Source: Neisseriaceae bacterium
GTDB taxonomy: Bacteria; Pseudomonadota; Gammaproteobacteria; Burkholderiales; UBA11063
Length of the DNA stretch: 64,000 nt
Assembly: GCA_947446595.1 (NCBI GenBank)
Contig: CANFGS010000005.1
Coordinates: forward strand, 20,419 to 84,418
Reading direction: 5' to 3'
Shown here: piece after piece, positions 28,021-36,955 of the stretch
How the letters are laid out: every line of letters begins with the position of its first letter
Position numbering within the stretch: position 1 is the stretch's first letter
Notes under the pieces: model-generated
Told to the model about the DNA's origin: nothing
Seen by the model: only the letters and a program-made list of their open reading frames with translations
Databases searched by the model: none
Program-made: the position numbers and the translations under genes

Positions 28021-29364
28021 TTATGAAGAAATATTTATTTCATCAACCAACATTGAGCCACATTGCATTGAACTATTTGGCGAATAATCATTGCTTATAT
28101 AGCGAATGTTTTTATAAATGTCTTTTAAATTTCCTGACATAGTTAGATTATCAACAAAAAATTGAATCTCACCATTTTCTACCCATAATCCACTAGCACC
28201 AACAGAGAAGTCACCAGTTACCATATTTAGTCCATGCCCAATAGTTTCGATAATTATAAGACCAGTAGTTAATTTTTTGGCAAATTCATAAATGTCATCA
28301 GAAAAGTTACTAGTAACAGCTATATTGTGATTACCACCAGCATTACCAGTAGTTGTTAAGCCAAGTTTACGCGCAGAGTAGCAGTTTAGTAAATAGCCAT
28401 TGACGCTACCGTTTTTTACTAATTCACGAGCTTGAACCATAACGCCTTCATTATCAAAATAGCAGCTGCGGCTACTTTTTTTAATAAATGGATCTTCATA
28501 TATATTAAGCCATTTAGGAAATACTTCTGTATTTAGAGAATTATCTAGGAATGTAAGGTGACGAAATAAATTACTACCGCTAATTGCACCTAGAAAATTC
28601 CCTATAAATGATTTGGCAATGCCTGATTCAAAGATTACTGAATAAGATCCAGATTTGATAGTGCCTTTATTTAGGCGGCGAACTGTTCTTTCAATTGCCT
28701 TTTGTGCCAAACTTTGATTACTTATTAAAGTATCAAAATCAAGGCTTGAATCATACCATGAGTCAGTTTGCATACCCTCAGGTGTATCGCCAATTAGCGA
28801 TAGACTTTTATTATACCGTGTCATTTGATAGCCTTGGTTAAAGCCATTAGTATTAGCTAACACAAAACTGTATTGACTGTAACCTATAGATGCTCCATCG
28901 GAAGTTTGAATTTTATTATTTAAAGTAGTACCAAAATGTTCAATTTCTTTGGCATTATTTATTAAATCATGATGACTTAATACTTTGGGATTAAATAATT
29001 CTAGATCGCCTTTAATAGATTTACATAGTAATGACGCCTCAGGAACTCCATTAAATGGGTCGGGCTTAGTATGTTTGGCAATATCTATTGCACGAGTAAT
29101 TATTTCATCTAAATTTTGCGGATTTATTTTACTAACACTCACAGCACCACGGTTGTAGCCGTTGTATACTTGAAGCGATAAGCTACTACCATAGCTAGTT
29201 TCAAAGTTTTCTATATTACCGTTTAGGATATCAACACCACCGGCAATATTTTCATTAATTTCAATTTGAGCACTAGTTGCTCCAAGCTGTAATGCTCGTT
29301 CTAAAACATTATTAGCAATTTTTTGTAGATTGTCAGTAGTATATTCAAAATTTAGTTGAGACAT
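28021..29364 (-). CDS. pmbA: Metalloprotease-like protein PmbA/TldE
   Basis: Partner of TldD in a heterodimeric protease that processes modified peptides such as microcin B17 and degrades some antitoxins. 447 residues. The late segment ETIGHGLNMVTGDFSVGASGLWVENG is the family signature. TldE proteins lack the HExxxH zinc site, and none is seen here. tldD is not in this window. Divergent from the yjgA homolog, a conserved arrangement also seen in E. coli. Confidence 0.95.
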   Translation of the reverse strand: MSQLNFEYTTDNLQKIANNVLERALQLGATSAQIEINENIAGGVDILNGNIENFETSYGSSLSLQVYNGYNRGAVSVSKINPQNLDEIITRAIDIAKHTKPDPFNGVPEASLLCKSIKGDLELFNPKVLSHHDLINNAKEIEHFGTTLNNKIQTSDGASIGYSQYSFVLANTNGFNQGYQMTRYNKSLSLIGDTPEGMQTDSWYDSSLDFDTLISNQSLAQKAIERTVRRLNKGTIKSGSYSVIFESGIAKSFIGNFLGAISGSNLFRHLTFLDNSLNTEVFPKWLNIYEDPFIKKSSRSCYFDNEGVMVQARELVKNGSVNGYLLNCYSARKLGLTTTGNAGGNHNIAVTSNFSDDIYEFAKKLTTGLIIIETIGHGLNMVTGDFSVGASGLWVENGEIQFFVDNLTMSGNLKDIYKNIRYISNDYSPNSSMQCGSMLVDEINISS

Positions 29365-29512
29365 AATATTCCTTAATAGTATCTATTATTTCAAGATTTT
29401 ACACTATATTATAAGTCTAGATGGCGGTTTTTCATACTTCTGTGGTGCAAAAAAGTTCTAAATGTAGTAACATTATGCTTTAGTTAACTATATAAAAAGA
29501 TTGATATCCTAT

Positions 29513-30037
29513 ATGCCAAATACAAATATACTTGATAATGATTCGGAAATTGAAGAATTACCACCAAGTAAAACAAAACGCAAACAACATATGGATTATT
29601 TGCAAAATTTAGGTATGGAGCTTGTAGAGCTAAGTAAACAAAAGTTAGCAAAGATAGAATTACCTGATAACTTAATTGAAGCAATCAAATTATCCCAAAA
29701 GATAACAGCTAATGGTGCAACAAGGCGTCAAAGTCAGTATATTGGTAAATTGATGCGAAATGTAGATGCAGTATATATAGAAAATAAGCTACACGAGTTA
29801 AATTCAGATTCGGTAAAAAGCACCAAGTTACTTCATGATTGTGAAATGTGGCGTGAACGTTTGATAAAAGAAGATAAAGAGCTTGATATTTTTGTTAATA
29901 CATTCGCTACTTCCGATATCGGGCAACTTCGTGGCTTGATACGACTATGCCGTAAAGAACAAGCTGTTAATGAGATTAAAACTTATCGTAAACTATTTAA
30001 ATTTATTCGTGATGTAATAGAAATGGAGAAAGAATGA
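29513..30037 (+). CDS. YjgA/DarP ribosome biogenesis factor (DUF615)
   Basis: 174 residues from MPNTN; the track uses an earlier TTG at 29501. DUF615 landmarks are the PPSKTKRKQHMDYLQNLGMELVEL start and the C-terminal RLIKEDKELDIFV and RGLIRLCRKEQ. DarP associates with late 50S precursors in E. coli. It is divergent from pmbA and overlaps the start of zipA by four bases (ATGA). Confidence 0.92.
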   Translation: MPNTNILDNDSEIEELPPSKTKRKQHMDYLQNLGMELVELSKQKLAKIELPDNLIEAIKLSQKITANGATRRQSQYIGKLMRNVDAVYIENKLHELNSDSVKSTKLLHDCEMWRERLIKEDKELDIFVNTFATSDIGQLRGLIRLCRKEQAVNEIKTYRKLFKFIRDVIEMEKE

Positions 30038-31173
30038 ACCCAATTCAAATAGCTATTATTGCATTTGTTGTTATAGTAATCTTATTAACTCTGGGTTATT
30101 ATTGGTATGATGATGCACGTTTTAAAAAACGTGTCGAAAATAATTTTAATCAAGCAACGAAAGATATTTTGATTGATGAAAATAAGGCAACCGTATTAGA
30201 TAGTATAGATTCTAATTCTAATCCAATTGATAAGCCAAAAGAGTTTATGCCAAAAGATATTTTTGATGACGAAATGCCTAAGTTTGATCCACTTATGGAT
30301 GATCATATAACTCATCAAGTTGTTGAGGAAGTACCTGAAGATAGCGTTGAAGCTTTCTTTGTAAAGTTTGATAGTATTGATTTTAGTTATGCAGATTATG
30401 TGAATAAAAACCTTGATTTGGTTGTTGATATTATTTTTGAAGAAACTAAAAAGTTAAAAGTTCTACCTGAAATTGGACAATTTACTCATAAACAGTTTGT
30501 GTTTTATGTACTTGATAAAGATAATCAATGGCAAGTATTTGAAAAAGGAAATAAATACTACGCTAAAGCATTAAAATTAGTGGTACAGATAGTTGATAAG
30601 GACGGGATTATTAGTCAGGCACAAATAGCCAATATTTATCAAGAATTACATAAGTTTGTACTTAATAATGATGCTCATATTCGCTTAAGTGATTACGAAC
30701 AGGTTATTAATGATATACAAGAGCAGATTAAGGGTTTAAATAGTATTGAGCTTGTTTTGGAGTTGTATTTACTTACTAAAACTAAAGAGCATTATTCAGT
30801 ACTATCTGAATTTTTTACCTCTAATGGATTACAAAGTAATTCGGGGTTATTTAGTCTAGTAGAAGATAATCAGATTTTGTTTACTATAGGTAATGAGAGC
30901 CAAAACTCTCTCGATACACATGATGAATTTTCTACATTATCAATAGTAGCACCGCTTCATTTACATGAAAATCCTTTATATATAGTTGATAAGATTTTTG
31001 ATTTGGGTGAACGCTTTATGGCTAAATTCGAGTCCCGGATTCTAACTTCTAATAAGCAAGTACTTGGGCAACGAGAATATGACCAATTACTAACTTTTAT
31101 TAAGAACTATGTCGATTCGGCTAAGAAAAAACAAATTAAGCTAGGTGGCGAATTAATCCGTAGATTATTTTAG
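30034..31173 (+). CDS. zipA: Cell division protein ZipA-like
   Basis: 379 residues. An N-terminal membrane helix (IQIAIIAFVVIVILLTLGYYW) leads into a charged linker and a C-terminal region with ZipA features (FTSNGLQSNSGLFSLVEDN ... FDLGERFMAKFESRIL). ZipA tethers FtsZ to the inner membrane. It begins by overlapping yjgA, unlike the E. coli context, and similarity of the C-domain is judged by eye, so a related FtsZ-binding role is inferred. Confidence 0.78.
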   Translation: MNPIQIAIIAFVVIVILLTLGYYWYDDARFKKRVENNFNQATKDILIDENKATVLDSIDSNSNPIDKPKEFMPKDIFDDEMPKFDPLMDDHITHQVVEEVPEDSVEAFFVKFDSIDFSYADYVNKNLDLVVDIIFEETKKLKVLPEIGQFTHKQFVFYVLDKDNQWQVFEKGNKYYAKALKLVVQIVDKDGIISQAQIANIYQELHKFVLNNDAHIRLSDYEQVINDIQEQIKGLNSIELVLELYLLTKTKEHYSVLSEFFTSNGLQSNSGLFSLVEDNQILFTIGNESQNSLDTHDEFSTLSIVAPLHLHENPLYIVDKIFDLGERFMAKFESRILTSNKQVLGQREYDQLLTFIKNYVDSAKKKQIKLGGELIRRLF

Positions 31174-31520
31174 TAGAATATAAGAGCATGGTTTTTACTG
31201 TTTGCGCTAAAATTGCAGGGTATGCGCATTCCCAGCTCTTAATGAAATGGCAAGATTCTTAAATTTAAAAATGGTGGAAAATATTGTCATTCAATGTAAA
31301 GGGTTTACATTCCTAGTAATCCACCATGAACACGTTCATCTAACATTTTATCCCTCAATATTCTATTTAGAAACTTAGATACCTCTCCTTACATCTTTAA
31401 CCATGCTGCATATCTTTATCTATTTTGTTCTTCTCTAGTTTTATAAATAATATAGAATAATAATTATCGGCATGGTATAATAATATATACATAATTTCAA
31501 TGTATATAGGAGAAAATATC
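31174..31520. other. Gap with a degenerate repeat and a promoter
   Basis: After zipA an imperfect inverted repeat AAGAGC ... GCTCTT (31186-31238) looks like a decayed copy of the dispersed repeat. The rest shows no gene. TGGTATAAT at 31473-31481 is an extended -10 for the lipoprotein that follows. Confidence 0.45.
31476..31481 (+). promoter_or_regulatory. Extended -10 of the lipoprotein gene
   Basis: TGGTATAAT (TG at 31473-31474) 40 bases before the start, the same element seen before the metK leader. Confidence 0.55.
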
Positions 31521-32492
31521 ATGAGAAATTTTAAATTAAAAAGTTTTTTATTTTCAATTATAGTTTTAACAGGGCTGTTATTATCAGCCTGTAATGGTAG
31601 CAGTGGTAGTAGTGGTGGTGGTACACCAACGCCAACGCCAACGCCAACGCCAAGAGGGATAATATCAGTATTATCTGTTATCCCGTTATTGGAGTCAGCT
31701 AGCATTTAATCTAATGGTGCAACCTATGCGCTTATAAGCCGAAGTGGTAGTTTGTCTAGTCCAGTAACAATAGCATTACAAAGTAACAGCCCATCAATGA
31801 GTGTTGATAAAACTAGCGTTACCCTTAGTGCGAATGAGGATCATACTTATGTCAAACTAAATGGTGTAACAATTGGTAATGCGGAACTAACAGCTACTGC
31901 TAGTGGCTATATTGAATCCTCTGTAGGATTTAGTATAACATCTGCTCCTTTATTTAGCTGTGTAGCAGATATTTCCAATTCAGCATCTCCGACTCTATGT
32001 GGCTGTCTGAAGGAAAATGATGGCAGTGGCTTAACATGGTACCGTGATGGAAGTCAGATTGGTCCATGGACAAATTGGTGTTCAGGTTCAGGTGGGGCGG
32101 AGTCAGATCCAAGGTGTACTGCTTTCAACAGTAGTACCCAAGGTAACAACGGAGAATCTCTAAATGCGTTTAACACAAAAAACCATTGTGGTTATACCGA
32201 TTGGCATTTACCTACTACTACAAATTCTGGAGCTTATGTTGCAGACTTGGGGGGTGACTGGGGTGCTATAGGTACTTATGCGATTAATAATAATTATGTT
32301 GATCAAACTAACTTCGGCGATTGGCTGAATACTAATAATTTCATTAATATTGTCAATAACAGCTATTATTGGGACAGCACGTCGTACACTACTACTAAAG
32401 CGTATGCCCTGTTGATGAGCTTTGGCCAAGATATGTTTACTAGCTATGACGACTATCCTATTCGTGTCCTCGTGGTTCGTGGTAGCCAGTAG
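31521..32492 (+). pseudogene. Lipoprotein with Ig-like and DUF1566 domains, in-frame stop
   Basis: The track lists two ORFs (ending 31709 and starting 31752) but both are in one frame, separated only by TAA at 31707-31709. The first part has a signal peptide with lipobox LSAC and a linker PTPTPTPTP from four CCAACG hexamers; the second reads SNGATYALISRSG and an Ig-like segment (PSMSVDKTSVTLSANEDHTYVKL), then a DUF1566-like domain (CGCLKENDGSGLTWYRD ... CGYTDWHLPT ... YYWDSTSY). Without the stop this would be one 323-residue lipoprotein. Two separate proteins are unlikely because the second part lacks a signal and a Shine-Dalgarno. Confidence 0.8.
31626..31652 (+). repeat. CCAACG hexanucleotide tract
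   Basis: Four tandem CCAACG units inside the lipoprotein linker, encoding alternating Pro and Thr. Unit size of six keeps the frame, so slippage would change linker length, not reading frame. Confidence 0.85.
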
Positions 32493-32542
32493 TTATTTGA
32501 ACATTTGGCATTTTCTACTTGCACTTTTGTAAAGCGTCAATA

Positions 32543-32575
32543 TCACAGGGATGGGTTTAATACCCGTCCCTGTGA
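32543..32575 (+). other. Strong hairpin downstream of the lipoprotein gene
   Basis: TCACAGGGATGGGT-TTAAT-ACCCGTCCCTGTGA: 14-bp stem with one G-T pair. No T-run follows, so it is not a classic terminator; it may stabilise mRNA or be a mobile-element end. Confidence 0.6.
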
Positions 32576-32605
32576 CGATATATAAACGTGGAGGAATTTA
32601 GTTAT

Positions 32606-32629
32606 AAAACTGTAATAAAGCAGTTTTTT
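32606..32629 (+). terminator. Weak intrinsic terminator
   Basis: AAAACTG-taataaag-CAGTTTTTT: 7-bp AT-rich stem with a T-run, between the lipoprotein and potA. Confidence 0.5.
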
Positions 32630-32739
32630 ATGTGCCATAATTTTAAATGTAAAAAATAAAAAAACCCCTAAGATTTTCTATTTTTGTTACAATAATTTTC
32701 TCAAAAAAATTAAGTAACATTTTTTGTAAGGGCGATGTT

Positions 32740-33843
32740 TTGGCAATACTTGAAATTAAAAGCGTCACGAAGCAATTTGGTGATAATCTAGTTGTAGATA
32801 ATATAAGCATTGATATCCAAAAAGGTGAGTTTTTTACACTTTTAGGACCGTCTGGTTGTGGTAAAACAACCCTACTTCGTATGATAGCTGGATTAGTGAC
32901 TCCTGATAGCGGTCAAATATTACTTGATGGTGTTGATATCACGAATCTTCCCCCAGAAAAACGTCCTTTACATACTATATTTCAAAGCTATGCACTATTT
33001 CCTCATATGACAGTTGCTGACAATATAGCCTTTCCACTAAAGATGGCAAAATGGGATAAGAGCAAAATTGATGCCCAAGTAAATGAATTGCTTGAAGATG
33101 TCCAATTAAGCCAATTCAAAGATCGCTACCCGCATGAAATATCAGGTGGGCAAAAACAACGCGTTGCAATTGCAAGATCATTAGTTGATAGACCAAAGCT
33201 ATTACTTTTAGATGAACCATTATCGGCTCTTGATGCAAGATTGCGAGAGCATATGCATATGGAGCTTGTGAAATTACAAGAAGAAACAGGCGTTACATTT
33301 GTTTATGTCACGCATGACCAACATGAAGCTCTTGCACTATCAAGTCGTATTGCGGTACTAAATCATGGAACAATTGAACAACTTGATAAACCAGATATTA
33401 TTTATTCTAAACCAAAAACTCATTTTGTTGCTGATTTCTTGGGTAAATGTAATCTACTAAAAGCTGAAGTGCTAGCAACCACCGGTGATACAGTAAAACT
33501 AAGAGTTGCCGATAGTATAGAGCTTTCTATAAAAGATCCAGCTAGTAGTAGCTATCATGTTGGTCAAATAGGATGGTATTCATTACGTCCTGAAAAACTT
33601 AAATTAAGCTCAGAGAATAATTTTGATGCTACCAATCTTAGCGTCATAAAATCTAAGGTAAATGGTTATTATTACTATGGTAATGGGACATTGTATGAAT
33701 TAGACTTAGGTAATAATACTAAACTACAGGTAATGGCACCAAACCATACTAGTGATGGGGTTAAGTTCTTTGTGGATAATAGTGAAATATATGTAGCTTT
33801 TGATCCGGAAGCCGGTAATTTCTTGGATACAAGTTCATGTTAA
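32740..33843 (+). CDS. potA: Spermidine/putrescine ABC transporter ATPase
   Basis: ATP-hydrolysing subunit of the PotABCD polyamine importer. 367 residues with Walker A GPSGCGKTT, signature ISGGQKQRVAIARS, Walker B LLLLDEPLSALD and a C-terminal TOBE-like regulatory domain (VGQIGWYSLRPEKLKL). It starts with TTG (AAGGG before it); the nearby ATG is out of frame. TGTTACAAT at about 32687 may be its extended -10. First gene of potABCD; its end overlaps potB by seven bases. Confidence 0.95.
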   Translation: MAILEIKSVTKQFGDNLVVDNISIDIQKGEFFTLLGPSGCGKTTLLRMIAGLVTPDSGQILLDGVDITNLPPEKRPLHTIFQSYALFPHMTVADNIAFPLKMAKWDKSKIDAQVNELLEDVQLSQFKDRYPHEISGGQKQRVAIARSLVDRPKLLLLDEPLSALDARLREHMHMELVKLQEETGVTFVYVTHDQHEALALSSRIAVLNHGTIEQLDKPDIIYSKPKTHFVADFLGKCNLLKAEVLATTGDTVKLRVADSIELSIKDPASSSYHVGQIGWYSLRPEKLKLSSENNFDATNLSVIKSKVNGYYYYGNGTLYELDLGNNTKLQVMAPNHTSDGVKFFVDNSEIYVAFDPEAGNFLDTSSC

Positions 33844-34736
33844 GGTTAAACGAAAAAAGAGCATTATCATTTATACCATCACTATATTTGGTGTGCTTAT
33901 TTTTAATACCAACCTTGATAATGATTTTTATAGCATTTCGAGAGCCAGGTGACTACGGAGGTGTAGCACCATTGATTACGCATATAAATAATTCTACCCA
34001 GCTAAATTTGACACTAGATAGCTTCAAATTTGCTTCTACTAGCTCTTTTATTTGGCAGTTATTTTTACGTTCAATGGCGTTTTCGATTATTACCACTATT
34101 TTTTGTCTGGTTCTTGGTTATCCATTAGCTATGATGATTGCTAAAAGTGGCAAAAAATATCGCGATATATTATTATTAATGGTAATTATACCGTTTTGGA
34201 GTAGTTTTTTAGTTAGGGTTTATGCTTGGATGATAATCCTTGGCCCTGATTCTGGGGTTAATTATTTGATAAATAAGATTATGGGTGTATTGGGGTTTTC
34301 CTCAGTAAATTTATTATATTCTTCATTTGCTGTAGTAATTTGTCTTATATATATCAATCTACCTTTTATGGTTTTGCCATTATATGCTAATTTACAAAAG
34401 CATGACGACACTCTAATAGAAGCAAGTCGTGATTTGGGAGCTACACGCTTACAGTCTTTCTTAAAAGTAACTTTGCCGCTTAGTTTACCAGGGGTGTTAG
34501 CTGGGAGTGCTTTGGTATTTATCCCAAGTATTGGGATGTTTGTAGTACCAGAATTAGTTGGGAATAATTGTTCACTGATGATAGGTAATTTAATCAAGCA
34601 GCAGTTTTTACAAACTGAAAATTGGCCATTGGGTAGTGTAACATCCATCATAATGACTTTAGCGGTACTAGGTATTTCATTATTTGTTGGTGTTTTTGCC
34701 TCACGCTTAAAAGGACTAAAATATGCAAACAAATAA
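33837..34736 (+). CDS. potB: Spermidine/putrescine ABC transporter permease PotB
   Basis: Inner-membrane permease, 299 residues, six membrane helices. The cytoplasmic EAA loop, which docks the ATPase, reads EASRDLGATRLQSFLKVTLPLSLPG. The N-terminus FIPSLYLVCLFLIPTLIMIFIAF is the first helix. Overlaps potA at the start and potC at the end, so all are translated together. Confidence 0.94.
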   Translation: MLRLNEKRALSFIPSLYLVCLFLIPTLIMIFIAFREPGDYGGVAPLITHINNSTQLNLTLDSFKFASTSSFIWQLFLRSMAFSIITTIFCLVLGYPLAMMIAKSGKKYRDILLLMVIIPFWSSFLVRVYAWMIILGPDSGVNYLINKIMGVLGFSSVNLLYSSFAVVICLIYINLPFMVLPLYANLQKHDDTLIEASRDLGATRLQSFLKVTLPLSLPGVLAGSALVFIPSIGMFVVPELVGNNCSLMIGNLIKQQFLQTENWPLGSVTSIIMTLAVLGISLFVGVFASRLKGLKYANK

Positions 34737-35496
34737 GATGTCAAAAGTTTTTTTATTTGGTGGAATATTTTCTTTTTTATTCTTGTACATACCGCTTATA
34801 GTACTTATTTTATATTCGTTTAATAATTCGAAGATTAACGTTGGTTGGGTAGGGTTTACCCTAAAATGGTATAAAGTATTATTTGCTGATAAAGAGATTA
34901 TTCACGCTGGAGTTAATTCATTATTAATAGCTTTTACCTCTAGTAGTATCTCTGTAGTACTAGGAACCCTCGGAGGTGTCGCGCTTCATAGATATAAAAT
35001 CCCGCTACTATCAGCTTTGGTTATGGTGCCAGTTGCTGCTCCGGAATTACTTGTTGGGGTATCGCTATTATTATTTTTCTTAATGATTAATTTTACTCTA
35101 GGATATGCTTCTATTATTTTAGCTCATACTGCTTTTTCGATTAGCTTTGTAGCCATTGCAGTTAAATCAAGGATGTTTGGGATGGATGATAGTATTATTG
35201 ATGCCGCACGTGATTTGGGTGCGAGTCCTTTTAAAGCTTTTTGGTTGATTTTAATTCCAACTATACTACCAGGGATTATTGCTGGTGGTTTAATGGCATT
35301 TACTTTATCAGTTGATGATTTTGTAATTACGTTTTTTACAGCTGGAGTAGGTTCTACAACATTACCTCTAGCTATTTATTCGATGCTAAAGATGGGTGTT
35401 ACGCCTGAAGTGAATGCAGCTTCAACTATTATTATCCTCTTTACTTTATGTTTAGCCTCTATAGCGACTAAACTATCTCCACAAATTTTTAAATAA
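34723..35496 (+). CDS. potC: Spermidine/putrescine ABC transporter permease PotC
   Basis: Second permease of the importer, 257 residues, six helices. EAA loop: DAARDLGASPFKAFWLILIPTILPG. FSLSVDDFVITFF-like segment (TLSVDDFVITFFTAG) is characteristic of PotC. An alternative ATG (MSKVF) is five codons in. It overlaps potB by 14 bases. Confidence 0.94.
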   Translation: MQTNKMSKVFLFGGIFSFLFLYIPLIVLILYSFNNSKINVGWVGFTLKWYKVLFADKEIIHAGVNSLLIAFTSSSISVVLGTLGGVALHRYKIPLLSALVMVPVAAPELLVGVSLLLFFLMINFTLGYASIILAHTAFSISFVAIAVKSRMFGMDDSIIDAARDLGASPFKAFWLILIPTILPGIIAGGLMAFTLSVDDFVITFFTAGVGSTTLPLAIYSMLKMGVTPEVNAASTIIILFTLCLASIATKLSPQIFK

Positions 35497-35505
35497 GAGT
35501 TTGTT

Positions 35506-36606
35506 ATGACTAAATACCTCATTAATAAATTTGTATTATCTATTATTATAGTTTTATTATCTGCTACAAGCTTCGCCGATAAAGACCTAAACGTATTTAT
35601 CGGCTCTAATTATATAGCAGACCCAACTATTGCTAGACTTGAATCTAGTTGTAAATGTCATTTGGTACAAAATTATTTTAATGATAATGGCGAAATGCTA
35701 GCCAAAATGGCAGCAGGTGCCACTGGTTATAATGTAATTGTTGCAACAAGCTATGCTGTGACAGAGTTAGCTAAAATGGGTAAAATTGAGCCTCTTGATT
35801 TGAAACGGCTACCAAACTTAGCGTATGTTGATAAAAATTTTATGAACCAGGTTTATGATGTGGGCAATAAATATTCAGTACCATATGCGTATACGCCAGT
35901 ATTTTTGGCTTATAATGCCGATAAAATGAAATTGCTGGGTATTACCCCAAATACTTGGAGCGTAGTTTTTGATCCCAAATACTTAGAAAAGCTCAAAGGT
36001 CATGTGACTATGTTTAATTCTTCGCGTAATGTATTTGCTGCAGCTCTTCTATATCTGGGTAAGGATCCCAATTCAACCAATCTTGAAGATCTGAAGTTAG
36101 CACGTGAGGTAATTGACAGAGCTTCTCCTTATTGGGCAAAGTTTGATAGTGATAGCTATTATCGTGGACTACTTAGGGGTGACATTTGGATAGCTATGAG
36201 TTATTCTATAGATATCTATAGAGCAATAGCTGATGCTAAAGCTTCACATTCACCAATAAAGATTGAGGCTATGCTTCAAAAAGAAGGGGATATGTATGAG
36301 CTTGATAATATGGTAATACCAGCCTCAACTCCTGACCTTGATTTATCATATGCTTTTATCAATAATGCTCTTTTGACAAAAAGTGAGTATGAGTTATCTA
36401 ACCTAACAGGATCTAGTGTTCCAAATAAAGTGGCAATTAAAATGTTAAGCCCAGATATTGCTAATAATCCATGGATTTATCCACCAGATATGAAAAAAAT
36501 GTATGTATTTAATGAATACGCTCCAAAAATTCGTAATCTAATAAACGAAATGTGGACTGAAATTCAGATGCGGTGCCATGAAATTTGTAACACTTGCAGT
36601 TATTAA
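35506..36606 (+). CDS. potD: Polyamine-binding periplasmic protein PotD
   Basis: Substrate-binding subunit: signal peptide MTKYLINKFVLSIIIVLLSATSFA, then a two-lobed binding protein. Family landmarks are the N-terminal LNVFIGSNYI, VPYAYTPVFLAYN and WIAMSYSIDIY. It ends with an unusual cysteine-bearing tail (MRCHEICNTCSY) after the region where homologs stop. 366 residues. Nine bases after potC. A TSS for the next transcript lies just behind its stop codon. Confidence 0.92.
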   Translation: MTKYLINKFVLSIIIVLLSATSFADKDLNVFIGSNYIADPTIARLESSCKCHLVQNYFNDNGEMLAKMAAGATGYNVIVATSYAVTELAKMGKIEPLDLKRLPNLAYVDKNFMNQVYDVGNKYSVPYAYTPVFLAYNADKMKLLGITPNTWSVVFDPKYLEKLKGHVTMFNSSRNVFAAALLYLGKDPNSTNLEDLKLAREVIDRASPYWAKFDSDSYYRGLLRGDIWIAMSYSIDIYRAIADAKASHSPIKIEAMLQKEGDMYELDNMVIPASTPDLDLSYAFINNALLTKSEYELSNLTGSSVPNKVAIKMLSPDIANNPWIYPPDMKKMYVFNEYAPKIRNLINEMWTEIQMRCHEICNTCSY

Positions 36607-36615
36607 TCGTATTTA

Positions 36616-36624
36616 TGGTATAAT
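36616..36624 (+). promoter_or_regulatory. Extended -10 promoter upstream of metK leader
   Basis: TGGTATAAT, perfect extended -10, ten bases after the potD stop. TTGCAG 19 bases upstream could be a weak -35. Expected start near 36631. Confidence 0.65.
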
Positions 36625-36630
36625 ATCTCG

Positions 36631-36782
36631 CTATCAAAACTGGATTTGAAATCTCCAGCTTGCGCAGTTTTGATATTTGTAATGCATGCTAAAACGGAGG
36701 AGTTTATAATCAAATCAATATATTCCCCCATTTTTTAACCTGTAAAATATGAATACTTGTTGTTGCTAGTATTACTAATAAT
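36631..36782 (+). promoter_or_regulatory. Structured leader, candidate riboswitch or small RNA
   Basis: The expected transcript begins with TATCAAAACTG (36632-36642), which pairs perfectly over 11 bp with CAGTTTTGATA (36665-36675). Inside, CTGGA (36640-36644) can pair with TCCAG (36654-36658) and competes for three bases of the outer stem, so two folds are possible. Further on are GGAGGAG and TTCCCCCATTTTTT. It lies before metK, whose leaders carry SAM-sensing RNA in some bacteria, but I cannot match a known class. Confidence 0.4.
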
Positions 36783-36930
36783 CCGTCATACCAACGCTTT
36801 TTTTCTTGTCATCCCAGACACGATTAAGATGCTGTTCGTATAGCATCTGGAATCCATGCTCTATATTAGTGCAAGAGCATGGATTCCAGCCTTCTGCTTC
36901 GATGACGGAAAAAAGCTGGAATTACGTGAA
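36783..36930. repeat. MITE/REP-like palindromic repeat cluster, copy F
   Basis: GTCATCCCAGACACGATTAAG (part), GATGCTGTTCGTATAGCATCTGGAATCCATGCTC, then a second inverted unit GCAAGAGCATGGATTCCAGCC. It separates the leader from metK. Confidence 0.87.
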
Positions 36931-36955
36931 TGATGCACAAGATTAAAGGAATTAT

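Noticed and set aside
27887-28087. 66-aa plus-strand ORF
   Set aside because: It lies in dispersed repeat E and the end of pmbA; no Shine-Dalgarno or family.
31174-31300. AAGAGC...GCTCTT inverted repeat as a full copy of the dispersed element
   Set aside because: Lacks the GGATCC core and most of the inner sequence; at best a decayed copy, so kept only as a low-confidence note.
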